DNA of 64,000 nucleotides. It comes from Lateolabrax maculatus. Its lineage: Eukaryota; Chordata; Actinopteri; Acropomatiformes; Lateolabracidae. Under the pieces are notes generated by a model, which saw only the letters and a list, made by a program, of their open reading frames with translations, did not search any database and was not told the origin of the DNA. Numbering within the stretch: the first letter of the stretch is position 1; each line of letters opens with the position of its first letter. Both the position numbers and the translations under genes were made by a program. Positions 47,701-59,597 of this stretch are shown piece after piece. The DNA is taken from NCBI GenBank assembly GCA_031216445.1, contig CM062211.1, positions 4,848,001 through 4,912,000 of the forward strand, in the 5' to 3' direction.

Positions 47701-47957
47701 ATCTGATTAAGTGATTAATTTGATTTGTATTAGGAACAAATGGAAACCAGTAGGTTGCAACATATTGATGATTTTTGTCTTTTCATGAAATGAAAAGTAT
47801 AATGCTATCCCTATCCATTTAACTAGGAGAAAAAAACGATTTAACTCAATTTATTTGCAATGAAAAACATTATTTTTATCCTGAGCCACATTGAAACACA
47901 TATCTGAAAAAAATATCTTGAAATCTGATTTACAACAAGGTCCACCCAAGTTCTCAC

Positions 47958-48080
47958 CTCCAGGACCTCCATGTTACGTAGCACAAAGATTAAGACAGCC
48001 ACAGCCAGAGAGAGGAAGATGACGGCGTACTTGGGAAGGCAGATGCAGACCTCCCCTCCTATACAAGATCTGACCTTCAT
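47958..48080 (-). CDS. Copy C coding exon 1
   Basis: 41 open codons. Has F for Y in the anchor (L-I-F-V-L) like D, and G at residue 8 like A and D. Confidence 0.75.
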
Positions 48081-48100
48081 GATTGGTGATCAGTCTTCAT
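48077..48100 (-). promoter_or_regulatory. Upstream ORF before copy C start (7 codons)
   Basis: Same length and overlap; one codon differs (Q for T at position 6), so length and overlap are kept despite substitution. Confidence 0.45.
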
Positions 48101-48961
48101 CTATAGCTGCAGCGTAGGACTGTGACCAGATTATCTATCCTTAAATAAAAACAAATTAAAAAATACAAAGGTTAAACTGACACCTTGTTACGCTGAGAAT
48201 AAGAATTTTACTTGCTGAAACTTGAACTCAATTGGGAAATCCTCTCTATACAAGTAGTGTGACATGTCTGGCTTTCAATCATTAACTTAAACTAAATCCA
48301 GTCACACAGGAAATTCTTCTGATTGATCAACCGTCAACCAAGGCCACAACCAAAGACAGCAGCATGTCTCTCCCCTTCCAGTTTAACATGATTAATTCCC
48401 AAGTGACCCTATCATGTTCCCTTTGAAACATAATGTAAAATTATCTGAATACATTTGGACACTGTAGTCTTTTGCAAACTGACACCACACTCTGTAAAGT
48501 TCCTCTTAAAACAAGTTGCACTAATATCTGTTTAACTCTCATTCCACAGATCAGAGATGCTTGTGTCCTTCTGCTAATTAAAGGTTTCCACTATTGTTTA
48601 AATGTATTTCTGCAAATGCAGCGATATAATGATCACAACTGAACTTGTATTGATTTCTGATACACTTCACAAAATTCTCTTTACTTTTTCAGCCACACTA
48701 GCAGCGTGTGCCCATCACTTTGGTCCAGACTGAAATGTGTCAACAACTATTGGATGGACTGCCATGAAACATGGTATGATGCTCAGAGGATGAAGTCTCA
48801 TGTATGTAAAGTAGCATAAAATGGAAACAGGAAAAGGATATACAAGAACATTTAAAGTATACACATATATTAGAATGGTTAGTGGCAACATTTAGTTTTC
48901 ATGTCTGTGAAATGAAACTTCAGATATACTGAAATGAATTTAAGCGTATCATGTGTCTTAC

Positions 48962-49117
48962 CTCTGCAGAGAGTCATTTGGAGAGAACAGAGTGATGAAA
49001 TCTTACTGTGATCCTGCAGTTTATCTTGCTGGTTTACAGGGAAGTTTGTACAACATGTTAAACACCAACAGCGATGGAACTAATAACAATAGGAAGTGGA
49101 GAGAGAAGTAGCAGTGA
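48962..49117 (-). other. Putative 5' untranslated exon of copy C
   Basis: Near-identical to the A counterpart, with AG|GTAAGA donor. The matching region of D would lie just beyond the window end. Confidence 0.35.
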
Positions 49118-49349
49118 TGGTTGGTGAGTATTTACATGAGTATGGCTACAAGCACTGAGGGCTTCTGCTTACACACTAGCAACGTTGTTATCTAACTTGG
49201 TGCACTGAACTTTGCCTCCAACTACAGAGAACTGAACCATTTCTGGCCGTTATTTGCTTTCATATGTAGCTGGCAGAACACTGTTGCTTATCTGCCTGGT
49301 AAAATGGGATTGGGTCTTTGACCTTTATAACCCTTATCACTCTTTTCTG

Positions 49350-50481
49350 ACTCTCAGGAACCAAAAGCACAGCAAAAATACAATTAACTAAAGACTAGAA
49401 AAGACAAAGAGCTCTGGCAGGAACACTGTGACAAAGTATATAGTCAAGCATGGACTGAATGAGAGCAGGGTCTCATATGCTCTCGCAGACTGACAAGCTG
49501 ATTGAGCAGGACTGGGTGATTACTGACAGCAGGCAGCTGTAAGGGCCCAGCCCTCTGCTTTATTCATAACTAATTATCTTAATTTTACATTTAGATCCTG
49601 TCATTCAGGTATACAGGTTCCAAAAAACAACTAAGCCCAGCAACTAATGAATTACATTTCTCTACTTTCCATCAACCCACAACATAACCAAGGATGACAA
49701 CAATATTTTGTGTATAAAATGATTCATTTCGAGATAGATTTCCATGTTTTCAGAAAGAATGGAACCTTTGCTGCACCCAGTAAACCAGAATCAGCTGAAA
49801 TAATGCAGGATACAGTCTGGTACTGCCCACAAATACAAGTTTTACAACACTATTCAAACAGAGAGCACAGACGAGAGAGATTAACAAGGACATAATATAT
49901 CCATATAGCTTTCATGTACAGGCACAACAACCACAGACCGTGGACTTTATGTTTGGCATCCATTATTTACATCCTGCAGAAGCAGAATTTCTAACTTTAC
50001 GAGATGCCAAGGAACGCCTGAAAGCTCAGTTAAACAGCTGCATGGCACAGAGTGAACTGTGGGACACTGAGGGCTGCAAAGTAAACATCAGTTACTCCAC
50101 AGTCGACATACAGACACAGGTTTTTTTCACCCATGCCTGCAAACATCAATACTCCTCAGCTCCTGAGGAGCCATGAGTATAAAATATTGGGCCAAGGTTA
50201 GGAGAGGGCAAGTAATTAATTTATTAATGAGGTTTAATGAGTTATACACTTTTACTGAACTATTACTGTGTTTAACACATCTATCAATTAGAATCCTGTT
50301 GTACAGATAATCAATGGTTCTTTTATATTATCACTGAATCATTAAGTTCCTATTTTTGTTGTTAATTTATCCTTGTTTATTACTATTGATCTGGATTTAT
50401 TCAATTACATTTTTTTTTACCTTCTAACAGAATCATATATATATACACACAAGTAAAAAATACTTATTGTAAATCTTTGTA
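49350..50481. other. Intergenic between C and D
   Basis: Left of 50180 is unassigned; an open plus-strand frame at 49940-50176 (79 codons, several Cys) has no recognised domain. 50140-50360 is old D/B 3' flank. Confidence 0.35.
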
Positions 50482-51175
50482 GGTGCAAAAGTTAGTGAAC
50501 CCTGAGCTGCATTACTTAAAACAGAACACTCAAAAAAGAACAACGCTGCCAGCCTCAACTTTGCCAGAAAGCACTTCTGTGGACAGATGAGTCCAAAATT
50601 GAACTGTTTGGTCACAATCAAAACCGGTACATTTGACGAAAAAGTCAACACTGCATACCACCAAAAGGACCTTCTCCCAATAGTGAGGCAAGGTGGTGGG
50701 AACATTAAGATCTGGGTTTACTTTTCATCCTGGACAACTCCACATAGTCCAGAGAATCATGGAATTTCAGGAATATTTTGAAAATCCTGGAACATAACCT
50801 CAAGCTCTCAGTTGTAAAGTTAAAACTTGAAACTGAAAATGGATCATGCAACATTATAATGACCCGAAGCATTCCAGCAAAACAACCCAGAAATGAATGA
50901 GTAAGAATAATATTTGTGTTCTGGATTGGCCCGGTCAAAGTCTGGACCTGAATCCAATTGAAATGCTGTGGCGTGACCTGAAGCGGGCAGTTCATGCCAG
51001 ATGCCCATCCAACATCACGCGATTGGCTGTATTCTGCAAGGACGAGTGGGCAAAAGTCCCCCAAAGCAGATGTGAGGGACTGATTAGTTGCTACAGAAAC
51101 CGTTTGGTTGAGGTTATTGCTGTGAAAGGAGGTGCAATACCCTAGTAACTGAAGGGGTTCACATGTTTTTGCACC
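50482..51175 (+). mobile_element. Internally deleted Tc1/mariner element
   Basis: Inverted ends ggtgcaaaagttagtgaaccc / gggttcacatgtttttgcacc with TA on both sides. The remaining transposase part shows L-W-T-D-E-S-K, N-D-P-K-H-S-S-K and L-D-L-N-P-I-E-M-L-W with stops between. At 694 bp it has lost the DNA-binding half. Confidence 0.85.
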
Positions 51176-51369
51176 TATGAAATCTCAGTTGTTCTTAAAT
51201 CAACCACTTTCATTAAATAAGCAATGACAATATATCATTTTCTTTAATTTGAGTCCATTACTTAGAATATCAGTGTCATGAATTGGGGTATAGATTAACA
51301 TTTAATAAGGTTATTTTAGTATTTAGATAGTGACTCTGTAGGGTCTGTTGGGAAAATGTGTATATATAT

Positions 51370-51917
51370 ATAGTTTGATGAGAAGATGGATATCTCTCTC
51401 ATATCTCTCCGTTCAATATAAAGCTGGAGCAAGCAGCCACTTAGCTTAGCGGAAAGACTGGAAACAGGTAGCCTGGCTCGATTCAAAGGTAACAAAATTA
51501 TTCTACCAGCACTTTTAAAGCTCACTTATAAATACTTTATATCTCATCTGCACAAAGATGTAAAAACATGAGAGAACAGCAATTTTAGAGACTCCAGGGA
51601 GTCACTGAGCCCAACACACACAGTCCATCACTAAAAAATGTTGCTTTCACACTTTTGTTTTTGTACTGAGACAAATGAGATCTGACGTGTTAATTAGTGA
51701 GTTTTAGAGGCGTTGGTGGCAGATTTTGTTACCTTTCAACAGAACCAGGCCACCTGTTTTCCTGTTTGCAGTCTTTATGCTAAGCTAAGCTAACCGTCTC
51801 CTGGCATCAGCTTCATGTTAATCATACCAACAAATATGAGAGTGGTATCAATCTTCTCATCTAACTCTGAGAAGAGAGCAAATAAGTTCATTTCCCCAAA
51901 TGTCTAACTATTGCTTT
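51370..51917. mobile_element. Palindromic MITE
   Basis: 51370-51500 and 51727-51917 are inverted copies (cttagcttagcggaaagactggaaacaggtagcctgg against ccaggccacctgttttcctgtttgcagtctttatgctaagctaag). No coding capacity. A right-end fragment lies at 38795. Confidence 0.7.
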
Positions 51918-52266
51918 AAAGTACAGTCTACTGGAAATATTCTCCCATAGAAAATGGTTGAAGTTCCAATTGATTCATTCAAGTTTAAAGTGTCAAATTT
52001 TTTGCTTTGACTGATGTGAGATCACAGAAAGTGTCTAAGTGCACAGATTATCTCTTCGGAAGTAGATAGTGAGCTGCTTGAGTGTCTTCAAATCTCAGTT
52101 TATTGTAATTAGAACCCCAGAGTATTTTTCATAGACAGGCTTATTATTGACTGGGTTTCAATTTCATGGAAATATTACCTTTTAATTAATCTGGTTCATC
52201 TGATTCTATTTCAGGTAGTGATTTATTGAATCTGAATTCCCACTCCTTCCCCCCCAAAACATATAT

Positions 52267-52823
52267 CTAGCCGCCCTTTTGAGGGCATGTGTAAGACAAG
52301 ATAACGTTAATCATATTCTTAATGATGGGAGGTTGTGGGTGGATGTTGTGAGGCAGGTGGTGGGCCAGAGTCATCTCCCAGGCGTCCACCAGATGAACAT
52401 TCAGACCTCTGAACATGGCTCTGAGCACCTTGTCACGCTGCAGCGAGTACCAGTCGCTGAACATTAGTGCCTCATTACACGTCAAAGCTCTGGGATTCCA
52501 GGTTCGGATGACGACCAGCGTGCCTGGAGCCCTGTCGAGCAACCGGACCACAGCTCTGCGGATGCTCTGCAGACGCTGGATATAGACCTGGATTGGGGCA
52601 CTGCAGAAATGAGCCCAGATGCCAAAAACTACGACAGTGTTGGTGCCTCCAGTTAAGCCATCTAGTTCATTGGCAATGTAATGCATATCGATGGTTGGAA
52701 CTTTGGTAAAACTAACAATAGGAGGACCATGGAAGCGGTACGTCACCAAGATGTTGTTTGCATAGTCCAGTGCCATGAGAGGTCCAACTTTCTTCGAGCT
52801 GTGCAGATCAAACTCCTTAAGAT
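52267..52823 (-). CDS. Copy D coding exon 6 (C-terminal, stop)
   Basis: 557 nt from acceptor TAG to a TAG stop at 52267-52269, ending C-P-Q-K-G-G. A minus-strand AATAAA lies at 52222-52227, about 40 bases past the stop, and could be the polyadenylation signal. Confidence 0.85.
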
Positions 52824-55800
52824 CTAAAAGTATTACAGAGGAAACAGATTAAGTTGCAGTGTTAACCAAACCTAACTGTTGCCAGAAATCACTGTGGATC
52901 ACCTACCTGGAAGTGCTTTGTTGAGGTATTCAAAAAACTGCCTCGTGGTGGAGTCTCCATACATGTGGACCACCTTTCCTTTCAGACACTGAGTGATGGC
53001 AGAGGAGGTGTTGAATTGGCGCACTGTGGTGTGACCAAGTGCTCGCCACACACCCTGGAAGTAATAACCAGAGGGTCTAGACTTCATAGTGCTGCTCTCC
53101 ACCTCTGGTTGACCTGAGAGGAAGTTAAAGGATACGGCTGAGGTCATTTTTGTATTTTACTTATTGTCAACAAATTCCATTAAAAGACCAAAACCTGTGG
53201 CACTCAACCAATTTGTTACTACAAAAGACTTGCATCTTTATTAATGTGTCACAAATACATAAATAAATAAATACCTTCCTTTTTTGGCAACACAGTGACA
53301 CTGGCAGGTCCTGAAGCCTGAATGGAGACTTTTATGTTGACGCCACTGAAGAAAAGCACAGACAATAAATATCTCTTGCGGATGTCACTGGTTTCATTTG
53401 ACGCAATTGCTGCTGTGGTACCACAGTGACATCACAGCGGTAAAAGAATAGGCTGCACTTGATAACTGAAGAAGCTGGGTGGCAGCATAGTGCTTGAATC
53501 CTGACGACAGGATTTTACTATATACCCCCTTTGACCACAATGCAGTCTGCAATGGCAGAGTGGCGCTGTCCATATGTCCACTGGCTGACTCCATGGGAAG
53601 TGGAGCTGTGGAACCAGATGTATGTAGAAAGACTTTTCATTTGATATTTAACTTTAACAACTCCTGTGAACTAAGTAAATTAAAATGTGTAGCCTTAAGT
53701 TTCAGTTTGAAACACTGCCAGTCAGCACGTCCACAAAATTCTTATAACATGAGATTTCATTAAATCAGAGTTCTGCTTTGTGAAACATGTCACCAAATTT
53801 GTCAGAGGAACTGAGTGAATTGTGAAAAGTTTGTTTAAAAAGAACTTTGGGAAAGAAAAGAAATATGCCCATTCAAAATAACAGTGTGCCATTGCTAGAG
53901 TATGTTGTCATTTATATTGTTGCTAAGATGTGTAACGTCGAGTTACTGTTTGACATCCTTTTTCGAAATTTTGAAAGCAATACGGGCGGGAAATTTATGG
54001 CATACATTAACAAATAACTGCGTGGCGGTGTGCATTGCACTCAGCTGATCTGCTGTTATCAAGGCATATTATTTATCACAGACTACGTTGCCTACATGCT
54101 GGGACAAACTCACATGGTGTTTTTTATACGTGTTACCGTCAATGAAATTGACTTCTTTCAGAAATGTAGTGTAAATGTTGAAATCAGTGAAATCAAATCA
54201 ATTTGAATCAGACAAAAAATTGGGAGTGATAGACTATACAGTGTATACAGGTCAGATTAAGTCAGCCACGCAAACAGTTAATTTGTTACTGTATATCAGC
54301 CATGATAAGGCTACTCTTACAGATGCAGGGAGAGAGAGAGAGAGAGACACCCATGCTAATACATCCCACATCCCCGTTTTTAGTTTGAATAAGTGATTGG
54401 TTGATTTTTGGTCTGGACGGGTAGACGGAGACCTTTGAAAACAATGACACAGACACCCATATTCGCTTTCTGATTGGGTCTTATTATTCACGTGTCCTTC
54501 CCTGATGCGTCACACCCCTATCACCTGACCCTTTCCTGAAAGAAAACACACAACATCAGCCTCACTACCAGTGGTTAATACAACATGGATAACAAATTAC
54601 AGGAGTTGCTGAGCTTGTTGTCAATGCTAGCAGCTGTTGTGCTGTTAAATTCTACATTTTATAATTTCATTACTGCCTACTGCACAGGAGGCAAGCTAGG
54701 GGGAACAAGTGAAATGTGTGTTGACCAAATTTCTTGACTATAATGTCGTAAAACTTTGATTTGTAACTGTCCTTTTTTTAAAGTAAATCTGATGTGTGTG
54801 AGAGAGAGACCCAGACAGGCTATGGTAACCTAGTGCCAGCAGTAGTATTGGCGTATCTTTGTTAATGGCTGTAAATAAAAAATAAACTATTATTAATTAT
54901 TTCCACTAAATTCTTTTCCATTTGATTGAATGTCTGTGTGGTAAATTTGAAATGCTTTTTCAAGCGTGTTAGTATGGACAGAGATTATTTCTGAAATGGT
55001 GCTAAAACACTTTTAACAGATTTTAATGTGGACGTATCCAGAGAAAGAGCTATAAACTCTCTCTCGGCAAAATATCCTCTGGTGTGGTTGTAACCTGGAG
55101 CTGAACAAGCTCAAAACTGTGGAGATGACAGTGGACTTCAGGAGTAGCCCCCCAACACCCCCCCCCCCATACTCAACAGCACTTTATCTGCTGTGGAGTC
55201 TCTCAGGTTTCTCGGATCCACAATCTTCCAGGACCTAAAGTGGGGATCTGACATCAACACCGTCACCAAAAAGGCCCAGCAGAGCAGTTACTTTCTGCAC
55301 AAGCCCAGGAAGGTCAACCTGCCTCAAAAGTTGCTGATTCAGTTTTACACCGCTATCATCCAGTCTGTTCTCTGCACATCCATCACTGTCTGGTTTGGAT
55401 CGGCCACCAAACAGGACAGAAAAAGACTACAGCGGACAGTCAGGACTGCAGAGAAAATCACTGGTGCATGCCTGTCCTCCATCCACGATTTATACATCTC
55501 CAGAGTCAGAAAACGGACAGGAAACATAACTGCAGACCCATCACACCATGGACACAACCAGTTCCAACTCCTCCCCTCTGGTAGGCACTACAGTGCACTG
55601 AAGGCCAAAACTACCAGACACCAGAACAGCTTCTTTCCTCTGGCCGTCACTCTGATGAACACTTAATCAGTCATACAGTTTCAGAAACAATTCGTGTGCA
55701 ATAACGCGGTACCTTTATATTTTAAATTATATTTTTGACGTTTTTAAACACAGTCTGTAGTTGCCTATCAAAAATAGGCCACCAGGGTTGTTGATCACTT

Positions 55801-58800
55801 TGTTTAGACGCGTGTGAAAAATGAAGAAATGTCCAGTTTCCTATTTTCCTATTTCCTATTTTGATGATTTATTACTTACAGACGCAGGGTTTCCACAAAC
55901 AAACAGAGCGGCACCACTTTCTGTTATACGTCTATTTCCTCAAACATAAACAAAGAAATCATAACACTCATCTTCATTCATTTAACGCACGGTCAAAAAC
56001 TGTTTGCTTCTGTCAGGTCAACAACACATGTCACAAGTAACCCCACTGATTATACTGACCTCTTGCCTGATTGACAGTGACACTACGCCCCCAAGTGGTT
56101 GGAGGCTCATCAAAACAAAACAATAACAAAATGGCCCTTACACAGGGCTTTAACATATCATTGTTCAATATAAATCTAAACACGCTGAATATTCTGTTTA
56201 TACATTCATATACATTCATATACTGTCACATCCACCTACCTCATATATATAAAGTATCCTGTGACATTAATCTTTCCATATTTATTCCAGCATCTTTGCA
56301 CTCTGCATTATCAACTTGTTCAAAATTTAATTGTTGTTTCTTATGTTCATATATATACACAAACATAGTAGTTAAATGTTTATGCTTACCTTTGTTCTAC
56401 TTTGTTATCCTTGTTTTTTGTTAATTTGTCTATTTCTGTGTATATTCGTTTGGAGCAACGGCAAAACCGGAGTCAAATTCCTTGTATGTGTTTGCATACA
56501 TGGCCAATAAAGCTGATTCTGATTCTGCTTTTAACCACACCCCCTGAAATATTGTTCCTGAATCCTATTGAAACTGACTACAGAAAACACAGAGGACTGT
56601 TTTTGAGATTGACATTTTGAGAGTTTGGAGTCAGGGGAAACCTAATACATTTTGTGAAATGGCTACGACAAATTCTTACTCATTCATGCCCTTTTGTAGC
56701 CTGGAACCTCTCAGTTCATTTTTGATTTCATGGGGCGTTATCGACGGGCAAAGACAACCAATCAGAGCGACGCAATGCTGTTGTACGGAAAGTCCTGCCA
56801 GAAATACAGCAAACACATATTTCTTCTGAACATAAAGTTGAAGAGCAGTTGTTTGTTGTTTGTTTTAGAGAAAATTTGCCATCCAGTCCGTTTAATACTG
56901 CCGCTGTAGCCAGCCAGGGAATGCTCCGTATCGGCATCGCAATCTTGGTTACTTTCAAAGAGGCCTGAAGGGCGCTCGTCTCTGTCAGTCATCGTATTAA
57001 ACTCTTCTCATACTAGATAAACAGTTGTGATTGGCTCAGCCAGATACCTGTAACTACCAAATCTGAATGGGAGAGGGCCCAGACGTATCTGACAGAGCAA
57101 ATAAATCATGAGCTTGCAGATTTGTTTGGTTCCCGAGCTAGCCCTTTTGTAAATTCAGTAATGTTGTTTTTTTTCCTTGTAAACATGTCAGTTTGTCATA
57201 GCATTTCTGTACTTGCTTGTCGGGTTACTCTGTGTCCAAAGTACGTCTTACCTGCCAAGATAAGCAGGAGTTGTTTGTGAACACATAGTTTGAACTGATT
57301 TCTTACTGAATATCATTAATTTCCCACCTATATTGCTTTGATTTTTTACACAGTTGTTTTGGCTAAGGCATGATTTGATTGTGCATGACACAGAATAGAA
57401 GGAATAATCAGTAACTGGAGGCGCGTCTCTATCGGCAGTATTGTTTGCTCAATCTCTAAATTCTACTCTAAATTTGAACAATAATCTATATTTCATATTA
57501 GCTAATGCATAAAAACAACAATATGTATCAGTGTTTTATATTTTCATGACCGTATGATAACAAGCGCTTCATTAAAAATACGCTCTGTGTGGGCAACACA
57601 GGCACTGGATCAATGGAAATGTCCAACAGCAAATTTATGAAGTCACAACTGTCTGATAGTAGTAACCAGTTTCAGCTTTGATAATCACTGTTCTTCCCGG
57701 TGTATAGATAAGTGTAGGAACATCTTATAATTTTCTACTTCTCATAGCTGCTGTGTTGATGCAGTCTGGACTGCTCAGTAGTGCTGCCTGGTGGTTGTTG
57801 GTACGCACTGCAGCTAGTGCTAGAAACTGATTTATAAAATAAGTCGTCGTTCCTGTCCACAATTCAGCTAATGTGATTCAGACTGGTTCGATTTGTAATA
57901 GGAATATCTTTAAAACATTAACCCAAACAAACTTCTTCAGAATCAGTCTTTACTGCCCATAGTTAACTTCTGAAATTTCCCACCAAGGAGATACATACTG
58001 TAGGTAGCACTTTATGTATGTATATTAGTCACACAAAATGACTCTCTGCTCCCTCACCTTTGAAAGAGCTTCTCCTCCTTGGCCCTGAGGTTTTGTTTAA
58101 ATACTCCCACATAGTGGTTGATCCTGGCATCACAGCTCAGGTTCTTTGGCTTGTAGCAGAACCAAGGATCGCCTGTACGGAGGTCAGTGTAGTTGCACAG
58201 AGGCTGCTTGGTTGGACGTAGGCAGACGTTACAGATGGTAGTTTCAGAGACTGAGCCTGAGCGGAACAGGCTTTTGAAGTAAACCCTATCAGGCTGTTCG
58301 ATATTCAGCCTGCGCAGCACTGTGATGGCCTCACTAGAGTGAGCCAGCGTCACCTGATAGGATAGAGAACCAGAGTTTTCATTAAGTCCATCATGTTCAT
58401 ATCAGTAAAGACAAATAAAGTGAATACTACTTAAAGCTCCACACTTTGTTACATTTATAAAGATCTACGTCTTAGTAAACCAGATTGATCATAAAACAAG
58501 AGTCTCTGGAGAATTGACCATTTAACAGTTAGTATTACCATTTCAAAGTTTAATTATCAATAAAACCGTGTTAAATACTGTCCAGCATCAACTAAAGTAT
58601 GCAACAGTCTCCCAGATGTAGGCGCACAGGCGCAGCATGCAACATGGGTTTGTTTTGCATTAATGAAAACATGGCGGGAGGCACAGCGCTCCAGAGATTT
58701 TTCAGCCTACGGCTGCATTCAGACAACACCTGTAGTACAATTACATGTAACATGATAGTTTTCATCTTCACCTGAACCTGTGCGCTTCCTTCCCAGAGTA

Positions 58801-59577
58801 AAGAGAACACAGCAGAGTAGCTGCCATTGAGATGATCCACCACATGCCCAACCACACCTGCACCAAGTGTCGGGTTGTGCAACCGTGCGAGTAAGAAGTC
58901 TCCCCCAGACTTCTTGGGATGACCCTGGAAGTCATACATTTTGATGAAAACCTCCAGCTGATCCCCTACGTGCCACTGTCCTCCTCCCCTCCCTGGTGGG
59001 AGAATGGTGAAGGTGCTGTGGGCAGGATCACTGGTCTGCTCCAGGGAAAGAGGAGCTGTCAACAGTGGAGTTTCAGGCCATGCAATGGAGTCTAGCAGGA
59101 GGCGTTCCTCCAGAGCGTCCTCAGGGGACAGTGGCTGGAAGGTGCAGAAGCTGTGATACATGTCAGGGACAGTGGAAACTCTCGGGACCATGATGGTGGA
59201 GATCACTTGATGCTGAAACTGGCAGGGGGTCGAGAGAGAGATGGTGACAAAGATGCATCAAACAAATTTCCTTAAAATTTGGGAAGAAAAATCCCTTGTA
59301 ACTAGTTTTTACTAATTTGCAATAAAGAAAATCATTGTTATCCTGAGACACTTTGAAACACACATTTGAAAACAATATTCTGAAATCTGACTAATATTAC
59401 ATATTTCAAACATGGCCCACCTTCAAGTGATCCCACTGAAACCAAAGTTCTCACCTCCAGGACCTCCATGTTACGTAGCACAAAGATTAAGACAGCCACA
59501 GCCAGAGAGAGGAAGATGACGACGTACTTGGGAAGGCAGAAGCAGACCTCCCCTCCTATACAAGATCTGACCTTCAT
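52267..59577 (-). CDS. NXPE family member 3-like, copy D (six coding exons, intact frame)
   Basis: Exons: 59455-59577, 58772-59218, 58058-58353, 53275-53345, 52907-53113 and 52267-52823. Phases match copy B; the total is 566 residues. Same domain order as B: signal anchor, neurexophilin-like region with C-N-V-C, GDST-T-R-Q (T-R-Q where the others have I-R-Q) and D-A-W-E-M-T-L-A-H-H. Exon 6 is one codon longer than B (I-V-S-F-T-K-V-P-T region). Intron 3 (53346-58057, 4.7 kb) has taken in a LINE piece and a dispersed repeat; the equivalent intron of B is about 0.9 kb. The 5' half and upstream flank are near-identical to B but the 3' half is not. Function is inferred as for B: a secretory-pathway type II membrane protein with a probable acyl-transfer or esterase-like fold. 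Confidence 0.85.
52907..53113 (-). CDS. Copy D coding exon 5 (GDST motif)
   Basis: 207 nt between acceptor ctctcag and donor GTAGGT. Carries M-Y-G-D-S-T-T-R-Q. Full-length like B, with the T-S-S triplet that A and C have shortened by one codon. Confidence 0.85.
53275..53345 (-). CDS. Copy D coding exon 4
   Basis: 71 nt between acceptor tcttcag and donor GTATTT. Same phase pair as in B. Reads S-G-V-N-I-K-V-S-I-Q. Confidence 0.8.
55060..56530 (+). mobile_element. LINE, RT C-terminal part and 3' end
   Basis: The 55193-55666 frame has F-L-G-S-T-I-F-Q-D-L-K-W, I-T-V-W-F-G-S-A-T-K-Q-D-R and A-D-P-S-H-H-G-H, the C-terminal part of a fish LINE ORF2, ending near M-N-T. The tail at 56480-56530 is catacatggccaataaagctgattctgattctg. 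The stretch between is decayed. Confidence 0.75.
56695..57130 (-). repeat. Dispersed repeat, copy 2
   Basis: Related to 13436-13790. This copy keeps a 76-codon minus-strand frame (start M-T-D-R-D-E-R-P) absent from the other. Confidence 0.5.
58058..58353 (-). CDS. Copy D coding exon 3 (cysteine-rich)
   Basis: 296 nt between acceptor cctatcag and donor GTGAGG. All Cys seen in B are kept; about 16 of 99 residues differ from B, far more than in exons 1 and 2. Confidence 0.85.
58563..58735. repeat. D/C-specific intronic insert (D copy)
   Basis: About 170 bases (aaccgtgttaaatactgtcc to cattcagacaacacctgtag) next to exon 2; matched by 45745-45920 in C, absent from A and B. Confidence 0.75.
58772..59218 (-). 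CDS. Copy D coding exon 2
   Basis: 149 codons, alternative in-phase acceptor at 59212. D has M-Y-H-S-F where A and C have M-H-H-S-F and B has M-H-Q-S-F. The frame stays open past the donor for about 50 residues because of a roughly 170-bp intronic insert shared only with C. Confidence 0.85.
59455..59577 (-). CDS. Copy D coding exon 1
   Basis: 41 codons with donor GTGAGA. Compared with B it has C-F-C-L instead of C-I-C-L, V for A before the anchor, and F for Y late in the anchor; the last change is shared with copy C. Confidence 0.85.
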
Positions 59578-59597
59578 GATGTGTGATCAGTCTTCAT
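59574..59597 (-). promoter_or_regulatory. Upstream ORF before copy D start (7 codons)
   Basis: Identical to the B version, with the TGA/ATG overlap. Confidence 0.5.

Larger units (their letters stand above)
40547..48080 (-). pseudogene. NXPE-like copy C, lacking the C-N-V-C exon (probable pseudogene)
   Basis: Exons: 47958-48080, 45963-46409, 43521-43591, 41184-41387 and 40547-41100. As in copy A, no exon 3 is visible in 43592-45962, and exon 2 to exon 4 joining is out of phase. Around 44866-44910 the intron keeps a stretch resembling the sequence just beyond exon 3 in D (58470-58520), so the exon was lost by deletion. Remaining exons are open and motifs intact. The intron side of exon 2 carries a roughly 170-bp segment shared with D but absent from A, the true duplicate partner. 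Confidence 0.65.
39544..49350 (+). repeat. Segmental duplication, unit 2 left part
   Basis: Partner of 1-9838. The true left edge may lie further left, since position 1 is only the window start. Confidence 0.9.
53346..58057. other. Copy D intron 3 and its insertions
   Basis: Holds a (GA)n tract at 54330-54348, a LINE at 55060-56530 and a dispersed repeat at 56695-57130. No host exon seen. Confidence 0.45.
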
